A stretch of 64,000 nt of DNA from Haliscomenobacter sp. (lineage in GTDB: Bacteria; Bacteroidota; Bacteroidia; Chitinophagales; Saprospiraceae). The stretch is taken from positions 167,271 to 231,270 of the forward strand of contig JADJHZ010000008.1 in the NCBI GenBank assembly GCA_016707205.1, given 5' to 3'. The position numbers were made by a program, and so were the translations under genes. The notes under the pieces are model-generated. The model saw only the letters and a list, made by a program, of their open reading frames with translations. It searched no databases and was not told the DNA's origin. The stretch's first letter is position 1. Each line of letters starts with the position of its first letter. Positions 1 through 7,386 of this stretch are shown here, piece by piece.

Positions 1-435
1 GTCGTATCCTTCGAGGAGATAAAGGGAGAAAACCACCCGGTATCCGTCCGGTAATTGGAATAAGGCTTTTTTAATCGCTTCCACCGAGAGCCCTGCATGG
101 TTTTCGTCCGCTTCTGCTTCGGCTACCAGGGTGTGGCGCTCTTCGAAGGATTCGAACTGCATCCGCTTTTTTTTCAAAAAGTTGATGCAATTATTGACCA
201 CGATGCGCTTCACCCAGGCGCCGATCGACGATTCGAATTTGAATGTGCCGATCTTGGTAAACACATCCACGAACGCGTTCTGCAGCACGTCTTCCGCATC
301 CAGCTCGTCTTTGACCATCCGGACGCACAGGTTGAACATCGCTTTGGAATAGAGCTTGTACAACTCAAACTGCGCCTGACGGGAGCCTTGCTGGCACGCC
401 TCGACCAAACTCCGGTGGGTGTTGGTGTAATCCAA
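1..435 (-). CDS. ECF-type RNA polymerase sigma factor (truncated by window edge)
   Basis: The minus strand encodes a sigma-70 region 2 protein that runs off the left edge, so only about 145 N-terminal codons are visible. The readable part contains an EACQQGSRQAQFELY helix, a DAEDVLQNAF core-binding motif and an AWVKRIVVNNCINFLKKKR segment, followed by the linker and the start of region 4 (LPDGYRVVFSLYLLEG). There is no ATG in the open frame: an in-frame TAA lies about 50 nt upstream and the best candidate start is a TTG at 435, so the start is tentative. ECF factors redirect RNA polymerase to small regulons. It lies downstream of the TPR lipoprotein gene on the same strand. No anti-sigma factor is visible. 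Family assignment is secure; the target regulon is unknown. Confidence 0.85.
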   Translation of the reverse strand, partial: MDYTNTHRSLVEACQQGSRQAQFELYKLYSKAMFNLCVRMVKDELDAEDVLQNAFVDVFTKIGTFKFESSIGAWVKRIVVNNCINFLKKKRMQFESFEERHTLVAEAEADENHAGLSVEAIKKALFQLPDGYRVVFSLYLLEGYD

Positions 436-527
436 TTTTACAGGTTTAAGGTTTTCGGTCGGGCTTGCAAACGAATCAACCTGCTTTTACACGACCTAAG
501 CCCGAAAATGATCTGGGTCAGCGCGGG

Positions 528-541
528 TTATTGATCAATAA
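528..541. promoter_or_regulatory. 14-bp perfect palindrome upstream of the sigma factor gene
   Basis: TTATTGATCAATAA is a perfect 14-bp dyad about 100 nt upstream of the sigma factor start and about 90 nt downstream of the TPR lipoprotein stop. Its position suits an operator controlling the sigma gene, but no regulator can be assigned and one short dyad can arise by chance. Confidence 0.3.
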
Positions 542-627
542 TCCCAATAACTTAATCCATTCATTCCCTAATATGGACAAGAGATGTTAAAAAGGGTTGC
601 ACGTATACGAGAAAAAAATGAAGCGCG

Positions 628-1656
628 TTACTTCTTTCCGCTGAGGGCTTCCAGCGCTGCGCGCGCATCTTCATAGTCTGGCGCAAGGCGGAGGGCTTGC
701 TCATAATCGGCCCGGGCCTGTTCCTTTTTGCCTTGCATCTCAGCGGCGATTCCCCGGTAAAAATAGGCCCGGATGTGCACCGGATCGGTCTGAATAGCCA
801 GGTTGAACGCCTGGTACGCCTGAGGAATGGAATCCATATCGAGATATAGCAACCCGGAATTATAATGGGCATCTGCATTTTGGGGATCGGCCTTGGCCAT
901 TTCCTGGAATAGCTTTAGCGCCTCGGGCAGCTTATTTCGCTCCTGCAGGTAAAACGCCTTGGCATGTAACGCTGGCACGTAGCCCGGAGCCACCCGCAGC
1001 GCGCTGTCGAAATACCGGATAGCAACGGGATCTTTCCGGGCGGCATACAATTGCCCCAGGTTGATCCAGGCATCGATCAGTTCCGGATCGTTCTCCACGG
1101 CGGATTGAAACGCATCCAAAGCGCCCAGCGTATCTCCGGTTTCTTTCAGGTTCATCCCGATCATGAAAAACCCGTCTGCATTGAGGGGATCCAGTTTCAA
1201 AACGCGGCTGATCGTGTTCCGGGATGCTTCGTATTGTTTAAGGATAAGCTGAAATTCGCTCAGTTTGAGCAGGGAAGGGATGCGTTCGGGATACAATGCG
1301 ACGACCTTTTCCATGGTTTTCAACGCTTCCCGCGACCGGAAATAATCCAGGTACACATCCGCCAGCAGGTGCAGGTACTCCGCCTTGACGGAGTCTAATC
1401 GCAGGGCGGATTGGAGATCCCGAATGGCTTCGTCAAAGCCGCCATTTTCGTAATATCGTTCGGCGCGCTGAAAATAAAGATCCGGCTGCTTTGGATTCCG
1501 GGAAATCTCCAGGGCAAGCTGATCCAAAACCGGATCGCCCGATGCAACCACCTGGGCCCCTTCAGGGTTTTCTTTGGAGGAACAGGCCGTAAAAAGGGCG
1601 GCTAGCGCCAAACCTCCACAAAGTAATAGAACGGAGGTGCGTAGGTTAACAGACAT
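628..1656 (-). CDS. TPR-repeat lipoprotein
   Basis: A 342-residue protein with a lipoprotein signal peptide: a short basic start, a hydrophobic stretch, and a lipobox ending LFTAC with Cys25 followed by Ser-Ser-Lys. The rest is a run of roughly eight tetratricopeptide repeats (alternating Ala, Tyr, Gly and Pro pattern, for example the DAHYNSGLLYLDMDSIPQAY and AYFYRGIAAEMQGKKEQA segments), ending just before the C-terminal Lys-Lys. TPR lipoproteins are scaffolds for envelope complexes; no enzymatic motif is present. It diverges from the T9SS cargo gene, with only 25 nt between the two start codons, so their promoters must overlap each other or the coding ends. Specific partner unknown. Confidence 0.85.
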   Translation of the reverse strand: MSVNLRTSVLLLCGGLALAALFTACSSKENPEGAQVVASGDPVLDQLALEISRNPKQPDLYFQRAERYYENGGFDEAIRDLQSALRLDSVKAEYLHLLADVYLDYFRSREALKTMEKVVALYPERIPSLLKLSEFQLILKQYEASRNTISRVLKLDPLNADGFFMIGMNLKETGDTLGALDAFQSAVENDPELIDAWINLGQLYAARKDPVAIRYFDSALRVAPGYVPALHAKAFYLQERNKLPEALKLFQEMAKADPQNADAHYNSGLLYLDMDSIPQAYQAFNLAIQTDPVHIRAYFYRGIAAEMQGKKEQARADYEQALRLAPDYEDARAALEALSGKK

Positions 1657-1681
1657 TGCTTTTTTTTCTCAAAAGTAACGA

Positions 1682-3313
1682 ATGGTTTTCAAGCCTATTG
1701 CCATACTCCGCATCTTCGGAGGGATACTTCTGGCTACAGCCTCTTTATCCGGCCAGCAGTGGCAATCTGCTTTTACCTGGGGCGGAAAAGGGAATGAGTC
1801 TTTTGATGCCTTCCTGCCTGTTGGAGGCGGCCTTTTGATCACAGGGGGCGCGTTCACCGGCCAGCTGGCCTTAAAAGGGGAGGTTTGGACCTCCATTGGA
1901 GAAGAGGATATTTACCTGGCCGGTTTCGTTCCCGGGCAGGAACTTTTTCCGGTCCTCCATCTGGGAAGCCCTGGCGAGGACGTCCTCTCCGGCCTGGCCG
2001 TTTCTTCTTCCGGAGACCTGCTACTGGGAGGTACGTTCTGGCAATCCCTGATGATTAGCGGTACCGAGCTAAAAACCACCCGCAACCCAAAAGCTATTTT
2101 TGTAGCCAGTTATGCCCCGGGAGGTTCGGTTTCCGGAACCTTGAAATGGGCTAAAATGATCGAAGGAGGCAGTTTGAAGGCGCTTTCCAGAATCGGGCCG
2201 GGGCCGGATGGCAGCATCTATTTATCCGGCTATTTCAGCGATACCTTATTTATTGATACCACCGCTTTGACCGCTGCCGGCAATACCGATGCGTTCCTGA
2301 TCAAACTCGACTCCAATGGGAAGCTGCTTTGGGCAACCCGGGCAGGCGGAAAGGGCGATGTGCGGGCTTTAGCGTTCGCTTTGGGAAAAAATGGAGCGCC
2401 CGCTATTGCCGGCATTTACAACGACCAGGCCTTCTTTGGCGCCACGACCCTGGTGGCGAACACGAGCGACCTCGATATTTTTCTGGCTTCCTACACTCCG
2501 GAAGGCGCGTTGCTATGGGCCCGCAAAGCGGGAGGGGTATACGACGACGAGGTGTTCGATATGACGTCCGACACCGCAGGAAACTTTTACCTGTGCGGGC
2601 AATTGGTCGGAGTAATGAACCTGGGGAATAACCTGGAAATCCAAAGCCGCGATGGCAATTCCGATGCATTTGTTTTGAAATATCAGCCGGATGGGGTTCC
2701 TCTTTGGGCGAAAGTGCTTGGCGGCCAAAGCGTTCAAACCGGCAACCGCATTGCGCTGAGTCAGAACGTTCTGGCGCTTACCGGTTATTTTCAGGGCGAC
2801 CTGGAATGGGCCGGAAAAAGCGTCGTAGCCGGCAACACGTACAATGGCTTCCTCGCGCTCCTGGATACGGCAGGCCAGGGGAAAGACCTTCTTGCCTTAC
2901 CGGGCGCCAGCTCCATTTTCCCATCCGTACTCCATCCGCATCCGGCAGGGGGCTGGTGGGTTGGCGGCGTCTACCAGGGGGTGCCTGCCTGGGGTGGTAT
3001 CTCCCTACCCAAACCGCAAGGAGGGTTTGACAGCTTTCTTGCGCATTGGGGACCGGCGCCTACGGCGTCGAGGGACCCGCTATGGGGAACCTCCATCCGA
3101 ATTTACCCTAACCCGGCAAGCTCCCTGCTCCACGTAGATCTTCCGGAAATACCGGAGGCCATCCTCCTCCTGTGGAATCCCCTGGGGCAATGCGTCGCAA
3201 CCTCTGCTCCTGGGGCCCCCATCGACGCCAGCCGGCTACAGCCCGGATTTTATGTGCTGGAGATCCGTCTGGGCTCCGAAGCGGTTTTCCGGAAGATTCT
3301 GGTGATCCGGTAA
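1682..3313 (+). CDS. Secreted beta-propeller-like protein with T9SS sorting domain
   Basis: A 543-residue protein with an N-terminal signal peptide (hydrophobic core up to about residue 24, ending LSGQQ). The body consists of repeats of the type 'DAFLIKLDSNGKLLWATRAGG' and 'GNFYLCGQL', each about 45-50 residues and typical of SBBP/beta-propeller surface proteins. The last 80 residues form a type IX secretion sorting domain: IYPNPASSLLHVDLPE, then LQPGFYVLEIR, then a basic C-terminus. Such proteins cross the outer membrane through the Por (T9SS) machinery and are released or anchored at the surface. No catalytic motif is visible, so it is probably adhesive or binding. The start is the ATG at 1682, immediately divergent from the TPR lipoprotein. 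Confidence 0.85.
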   Translation: MVFKPIAILRIFGGILLATASLSGQQWQSAFTWGGKGNESFDAFLPVGGGLLITGGAFTGQLALKGEVWTSIGEEDIYLAGFVPGQELFPVLHLGSPGEDVLSGLAVSSSGDLLLGGTFWQSLMISGTELKTTRNPKAIFVASYAPGGSVSGTLKWAKMIEGGSLKALSRIGPGPDGSIYLSGYFSDTLFIDTTALTAAGNTDAFLIKLDSNGKLLWATRAGGKGDVRALAFALGKNGAPAIAGIYNDQAFFGATTLVANTSDLDIFLASYTPEGALLWARKAGGVYDDEVFDMTSDTAGNFYLCGQLVGVMNLGNNLEIQSRDGNSDAFVLKYQPDGVPLWAKVLGGQSVQTGNRIALSQNVLALTGYFQGDLEWAGKSVVAGNTYNGFLALLDTAGQGKDLLALPGASSIFPSVLHPHPAGGWWVGGVYQGVPAWGGISLPKPQGGFDSFLAHWGPAPTASRDPLWGTSIRIYPNPASSLLHVDLPEIPEAILLLWNPLGQCVATSAPGAPIDASRLQPGFYVLEIRLGSEAVFRKILVIR

Positions 3314-3455
3314 AGGCCTGATTTTTTCCAACCTGGAATTCCGACAATTCACCTTATGCATCTGCCAGTTCATAGGATTTGAATAGCGTTGGATGGCCTT
3401 TCTCTTCATTTTTGCGGTGTTCACTAATTATCACACCGGCAAAAATCACAATACG

Positions 3456-5864
3456 ATGTCGCCTGTTTCCAAACTCTTTACCTTTTTATTGCTCCTCCTC
3501 GCAGCACTTCCCATTCACGGGCAATCCAATTTCACTCAGCTTATCAAAGGCGCCGTGATCGACCGCCAATCCGAGCAACCCCTGTTTGGGGTGACGGTAG
3601 AATTGCTGGACGCCGAAACGCCAACCGGCGCTGTCAGCGACGAGAACGGCCGCTACGTCCTCGAACGGGTTCCTTTTGGCCGGCACAGCCTGCGCTTCAG
3701 CTATCTGGGGTATGAACCCCTGACGATCCCCAATGTGCTCGTTACTGCAGGGAAAGAAGTCGTGCTGGACATTTCCCTTTCCGAATCCGTTCTTCAACTT
3801 CAGGAGATCGTTATTTCGGCCAGCGCCGAGAAGGACAGGGCGCAAAACGATATGGCCTCGGTCAGCGCCCGGAGTTTTAACCTGGAGGAAGTCACCCGAT
3901 TTTCTGGCGGGCGCAACGACGTAGCCCGCCTCGCCGGCAGCTTCGCCGGGGTTGCCGTAGCCGACGATTCCCGCAACGACATCGTCGTGCGCGGCAACTC
4001 CCCCACCGGCGTGCTTTGGCGCCTGGAAGGTATTCCTATTCCCAACCCCAATCACTTTTCCACCCTGGGCACCACCGGAGGTCCCGTCAGCGCGATCAAC
4101 CCCAATTTGCTGCGCAGTTCGGATTTCCTGACCAGCGCCTTTCCGGCGGAATATGGAAATGCGCTGTCGGGGGTGTTTGATCTGGGCTTCCGCTCCGGCA
4201 ATCGCGACCGGCACGAGTTTACCTTTCAGATGGCTGCGTTTAGCGGCTTGGAAGCCATGGCGGAAGGACCGCTGAAAAAAGATGGACAAGCCACGTATCT
4301 GGTCAGCGGCCGGTATTCCTTTGTCGGGTTGGCAGATGCTGCCGGCATCCCGGTGGGTACCAACGCCACCCCAAACTACCGCGACCTGTCGTTCAAGGTA
4401 GATTTTGGCAGCCAGAAATCCGGGCGGTTTTCCTTGTTTGGAATCCTGGGAACCAGCAACATCGATTTCCTGGGAAAGGAGATCGACGAAGATGACCTGT
4501 TTGCCGAGGCCGATCGCGACTCCTACGTCAAATCCGGATTGAGCATCCTTGGGCTGCGGCATAATCTGATCCTGGGCAAAAACGGATACCTGCGCACCGT
4601 CGCCGCTTTTAGCCGCTCCAGGTCCCGGTTCGATCAAGACGAATTGCCGTTGCAGGAAGGCGGCCCCCAGACGCGTCTCATTACCGTCGACGATATCAAC
4701 AATACCCTGGCCCTCAGTTCGTATGTCAACCAAAAACTGGACGCCCACCATACGCTTCGTTTTGGCATACTGGCCCAGGTTTACCGCTTGGACGCCTTCG
4801 GACAAAGCAGGGACAACCGCCCCGACCTCGATGGAGACGGGCAGGCCGACTGGGGGATTTACAGGAATTTTGAAGGCAGCCTTGCCCTCCTGGAAGCCTA
4901 TGCTCAAAATCAATACCGAATCAACGAGAAGTGGACCCTCCATGCCGGACTCCACAGCCAATACCTCGACCAAAACGGGCAATTTGTTCTGGAACCCAGA
5001 GCCTCCCTCAGTTGGGCATTCACGCCAAGCCAAAAAATCAGCCTTGGGTATGGGTTGCATCACCAGAATCAACCCTTGCCCGTGTTCTTCTTCCGGGAAG
5101 AAACGGCGCCCGGGGTCTTCGAGCCTACCAATCAAGATCTGGAGTTCACCCGTAGCCACCATATCGTATTAGGCTACGACCGCAAGTTAGGCGCCGATTG
5201 GCGGCTGAAAGCGGAAGCCTATTACCAGGCAATAGGCAATGTACCGGTAGATGCCACCTCCAGCAGCTTCTCCATGCTCAACGCCGGCGCCAACTTCGTG
5301 TTCCCGGAGAAAGGCGGATTGCTCAACGAAGGAACCGGAACCAATACCGGCCTGGAATTTACCCTCGAGAAATTCTTCAGCAAAGGCTATTACGGCCTCG
5401 TCACCGCTTCTTTGTTCGATTCCAAATACAAGGGAAGCGACGGCATTGAGCGGAACTCCGCGTTCAACAACGGCTATGTCTTCAATGCGCTGGCTGGGAA
5501 AGAAGTGAAACTGGGCAAGTCGGGACGCGAAGCCCTCACCTTCGACTTCAAGTTCACCACCGCAGGAGGGCGTTATGTAACTCCGGTAAATCTCCCCGCA
5601 TCGCAAGCGGCACAAGAAGAAGTGCTCCAGGAAGACAAAGCCTTTACCTTGCGCAACGATCCCTACCTGCGGCTGGATTTCAAATTCGGTTTCCAGCGCA
5701 ACAGCCGCAATGGCCGCATGTCCCAACAGTTCTTCATCGACCTGCAAAATATTACCGATAATCAGAATATCTTTACCAACCGGTACAACCGGGCAACCAA
5801 CCAGGTGAACACCGTTTACCAGACCGGCTTCTTCCCGGATATCCTGTACCGGATACAGTTTTAG
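3456..5864 (+). CDS. TonB-dependent receptor with carboxypeptidase-regulatory-like domain
   Basis: Starting at the ATG at 3456, which gives a clean signal peptide (KLFTFLLLLLAALPIHGQ) rather than at an upstream in-frame ATG at 3393, the product is 802 residues. After the signal come a carboxypeptidase-regulatory/CNA-B-like domain (about residues 30-115; GAVSDENGRYVLERVPFG), a plug domain (about 130-240; DIVVRGNSPTGVLWRLEGIPIPNPNHF) and an outer-membrane beta-barrel ending in aromatic GFFPDILYRIQF. This is the usual TBDR layout in Bacteroidota, importing a ligand with TonB energy. No SusD partner and no TonB gene lie nearby, so a saccharide substrate is not indicated. The stop codon is the first unit of an octamer ladder that folds back into a hairpin. 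Confidence 0.9.
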   Translation: MSPVSKLFTFLLLLLAALPIHGQSNFTQLIKGAVIDRQSEQPLFGVTVELLDAETPTGAVSDENGRYVLERVPFGRHSLRFSYLGYEPLTIPNVLVTAGKEVVLDISLSESVLQLQEIVISASAEKDRAQNDMASVSARSFNLEEVTRFSGGRNDVARLAGSFAGVAVADDSRNDIVVRGNSPTGVLWRLEGIPIPNPNHFSTLGTTGGPVSAINPNLLRSSDFLTSAFPAEYGNALSGVFDLGFRSGNRDRHEFTFQMAAFSGLEAMAEGPLKKDGQATYLVSGRYSFVGLADAAGIPVGTNATPNYRDLSFKVDFGSQKSGRFSLFGILGTSNIDFLGKEIDEDDLFAEADRDSYVKSGLSILGLRHNLILGKNGYLRTVAAFSRSRSRFDQDELPLQEGGPQTRLITVDDINNTLALSSYVNQKLDAHHTLRFGILAQVYRLDAFGQSRDNRPDLDGDGQADWGIYRNFEGSLALLEAYAQNQYRINEKWTLHAGLHSQYLDQNGQFVLEPRASLSWAFTPSQKISLGYGLHHQNQPLPVFFFREETAPGVFEPTNQDLEFTRSHHIVLGYDRKLGADWRLKAEAYYQAIGNVPVDATSSSFSMLNAGANFVFPEKGGLLNEGTGTNTGLEFTLEKFFSKGYYGLVTASLFDSKYKGSDGIERNSAFNNGYVFNALAGKEVKLGKSGREALTFDFKFTTAGGRYVTPVNLPASQAAQEEVLQEDKAFTLRNDPYLRLDFKFGFQRNSRNGRMSQQFFIDLQNITDNQNIFTNRYNRATNQVNTVYQTGFFPDILYRIQF

Positions 5865-5949
5865 AAGGTAACGAAGTAGCGGGGTAACGGGGTAACGAAG
5901 TAGCGAAGTAGCTTTTACCTCGTTACTTCATTACCCCGCTACTTCGTTA
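5862..5949 (+). repeat. Stop-anchored octamer ladder with inverse copy (hairpin), locus A
   Basis: The TAG stop of the TonB-dependent receptor opens a run of units beginning TAG or TAA: one 7-mer, then octamers of the form TARCGRRG starting at 5869, 5877, 5885, 5893 and 5901, with a remnant at 5909. After a short spacer, four octamers in reverse complement (for example CTTCGTTA) follow at 5918-5949. The outer arms pair perfectly over about 20 bp, so the transcript can form a long hairpin that probably ends transcription before the histidine kinase gene. Because the period is 8, stops occur in all three frames. Confidence 0.75.
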
Positions 5950-5963
5950 CATAACTTTTCGCC

Positions 5964-7043
5964 ATGGGTTTTCGCTTTCCAAAAAAAGACAACCGGTGTA
6001 CCCGGGAGGTGATCGGCTTCAACGACACGTGGTTTCTCATTCTGGGAATCCCCTTCATTGGATTTTGGGCGCCGATTTTATTTTTCCAGGATTCACCGGT
6101 CAAAGACGGGTGGGCATACTATTCCATGGTTTGGTTCTTTTCGACTATTTATACTGCCAGCTACTGGCTGGTGGTGCGAAGTATCATGGTCTGGAAACGG
6201 CGGCGGTTTCCCAGGCAGGAAGAAACCATGAAGCGGATCGTTACGAGTTTGCTGACCATTATTCCGTTTTTCTTTGCGTTCAACTTTATAATGGATATAA
6301 TCCAGGATTGGGCCGGAGCTCCCGGCCATGCGAAAATTCCGCACTGGCAATACTACGTCACTTCTGCCTTTATCATTATTTTCATTTCTGCGCTGTACGA
6401 GAGCGTGTACCTTTACAACCGGTGGAAGGAATCGCTGGTGGAGCAGGAGAAACTCAAGCGGGAGTTTCTGCAATCGGAATTGGAGGGATTAAAAAACCAG
6501 GTTAACCCGCACTTTTTGTTTAACAGCCTCAACACCTTGATCTATCTCATCCCGGAAAGCCCGGAACGGGCTGTGGAGTTTGTCCAGAAGCTAGCTAAAG
6601 TCTACCGGTACGTTTTAGAGATCCAGGATAAAAAGCTGATCGCGCTTTCGGAGGAGTTGAGTTTTCTCAAGGCCTTCACGCATTTGCTGAAAGAGCGCTT
6701 CGGCGACGGCTTTGAGGTGCATGTGCAGGTGGACGAACAAGCCTATGGATTGCAAATTGTGCCGCTTTCCCTTCAAATCCTGGTAGAAAATGTCTTAAAG
6801 CACAATGTCGTATCGGTGGAAAAGCCGCTGCACATCCGGATTGAGGACAAAAATGGATTTCTGGAGATCCGCAACAACCTTCAGCTCAGGGAACCGGCTG
6901 GCGGATCAACGAAGCTCGGCCTGCTCAACATCCGCAACCGGTTTGCCTTTTTCTCCGACCGCCAGGTTGACATCTGGCAAAACACCGAGGAATTTTGCGT
7001 CATCCTGCCCCTCCTTTCTCATACCCTGGAGGCGCCTGTCTGA
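5964..7043 (+). CDS. LytS/YehU-type sensor histidine kinase
   Basis: A 359-residue inner-membrane kinase. Four hydrophobic segments (about residues 22-42, 54-76, 93-113 and 128-151) are followed by a coiled coil and the His_kinase domain (PF06580 type) with the phospho-acceptor in QVNPHFLFNSLNTL (His183). The C-terminal HATPase region has ILVENVLKHN as N-box and GLLNIRNRF as the glycine box. In Bacteroidota these kinases normally signal to a LytTR response regulator, usually the next gene; here none follows, so the partner must be elsewhere. The gene starts 99 nt after the TonB-dependent receptor and is probably separated from it by the ladder hairpin. Start ATG 5964. Confidence 0.88.
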   Translation: MGFRFPKKDNRCTREVIGFNDTWFLILGIPFIGFWAPILFFQDSPVKDGWAYYSMVWFFSTIYTASYWLVVRSIMVWKRRRFPRQEETMKRIVTSLLTIIPFFFAFNFIMDIIQDWAGAPGHAKIPHWQYYVTSAFIIIFISALYESVYLYNRWKESLVEQEKLKREFLQSELEGLKNQVNPHFLFNSLNTLIYLIPESPERAVEFVQKLAKVYRYVLEIQDKKLIALSEELSFLKAFTHLLKERFGDGFEVHVQVDEQAYGLQIVPLSLQILVENVLKHNVVSVEKPLHIRIEDKNGFLEIRNNLQLREPAGGSTKLGLLNIRNRFAFFSDRQVDIWQNTEEFCVILPLLSHTLEAPV

Positions 7044-7155
7044 GCTCAGGTTTGGTTTAAGTGTTAAAAATCGAAAAAAGAGTTGTGAAGTACCTGTATT
7101 TGATGAATATTTGTACTTGTTAATTGTGTTGTTGTAATCCCAAAACCGAACAAAA

Positions 7156-7296
7156 ATGAGCCAGAATTCCTTCCCAAATTCCAGATACCCCTCTCTGGAC
7201 CTTACCCTCGCTTTTATTGTTTTTCTTTTCTGCCTTATCATGGCCATCTTCATGGACCCTTATCCCCTTGCCATCGACATTGCGGCGGGATATTAG
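7156..7296 (+). CDS. Small single-pass membrane protein (46 aa), hypothetical
   Basis: An ATG at 7156 opens a 46-codon frame whose product has a polar N-terminus, one strongly hydrophobic segment (about residues 18-34, LAFIVFLFCLIMAIFM) and a short acidic tail. I do not recognise the family. Support for it being real: its TAG stop at 7294 is the first unit of a heptamer ladder (TAGAGGT, TAGACGT), the same arrangement seen at the stops of well-established neighbours. It follows the histidine kinase by 112 nt and converges on the M56 peptidase gene. Confidence 0.45.
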   Translation: MSQNSFPNSRYPSLDLTLAFIVFLFCLIMAIFMDPYPLAIDIAAGY

Positions 7297-7386
7297 AGGT
7301 TAGACGTTAGACGTTATTAGTGACTGGAAAGAGACTGTATAAACCGTCTAAAGTCTAACCTCTAACAGCTAACGTCTACGGTCTAC
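7294..7386. repeat. Paired stop-anchored heptamer ladders between convergent ORFs, locus B
   Basis: On the plus strand, the stop of the small ORF starts units TAGAGGT and TAGACGT (7294, 7301, 7308, then a degenerate unit). On the minus strand, the TAG stop of the M56 peptidase (7385-7383) starts six contiguous heptamers down to 7344, all beginning TAG (TAGACCG, TAGACGT and variants). The two ladders use the same word in opposite orientation and can pair across a 22-nt spacer. A period of 7 places stops in all three frames. Confidence 0.75.

Noticed and set aside
3314..3455. Cobalamin or TPP riboswitch before the TonB-dependent receptor
   Set aside because: The 142-nt leader shows neither a B12 box nor a THI box.
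3486..5162. Long minus-strand open frame (558 codons) opposite the TonB-dependent receptor
   Set aside because: It is antisense to a well-supported receptor, has no recognisable domain or signal peptide, and long antisense frames are common here (also at 27307-28311, 33079-34197, 38467-40050, 42025-43284 and 47304-48443).
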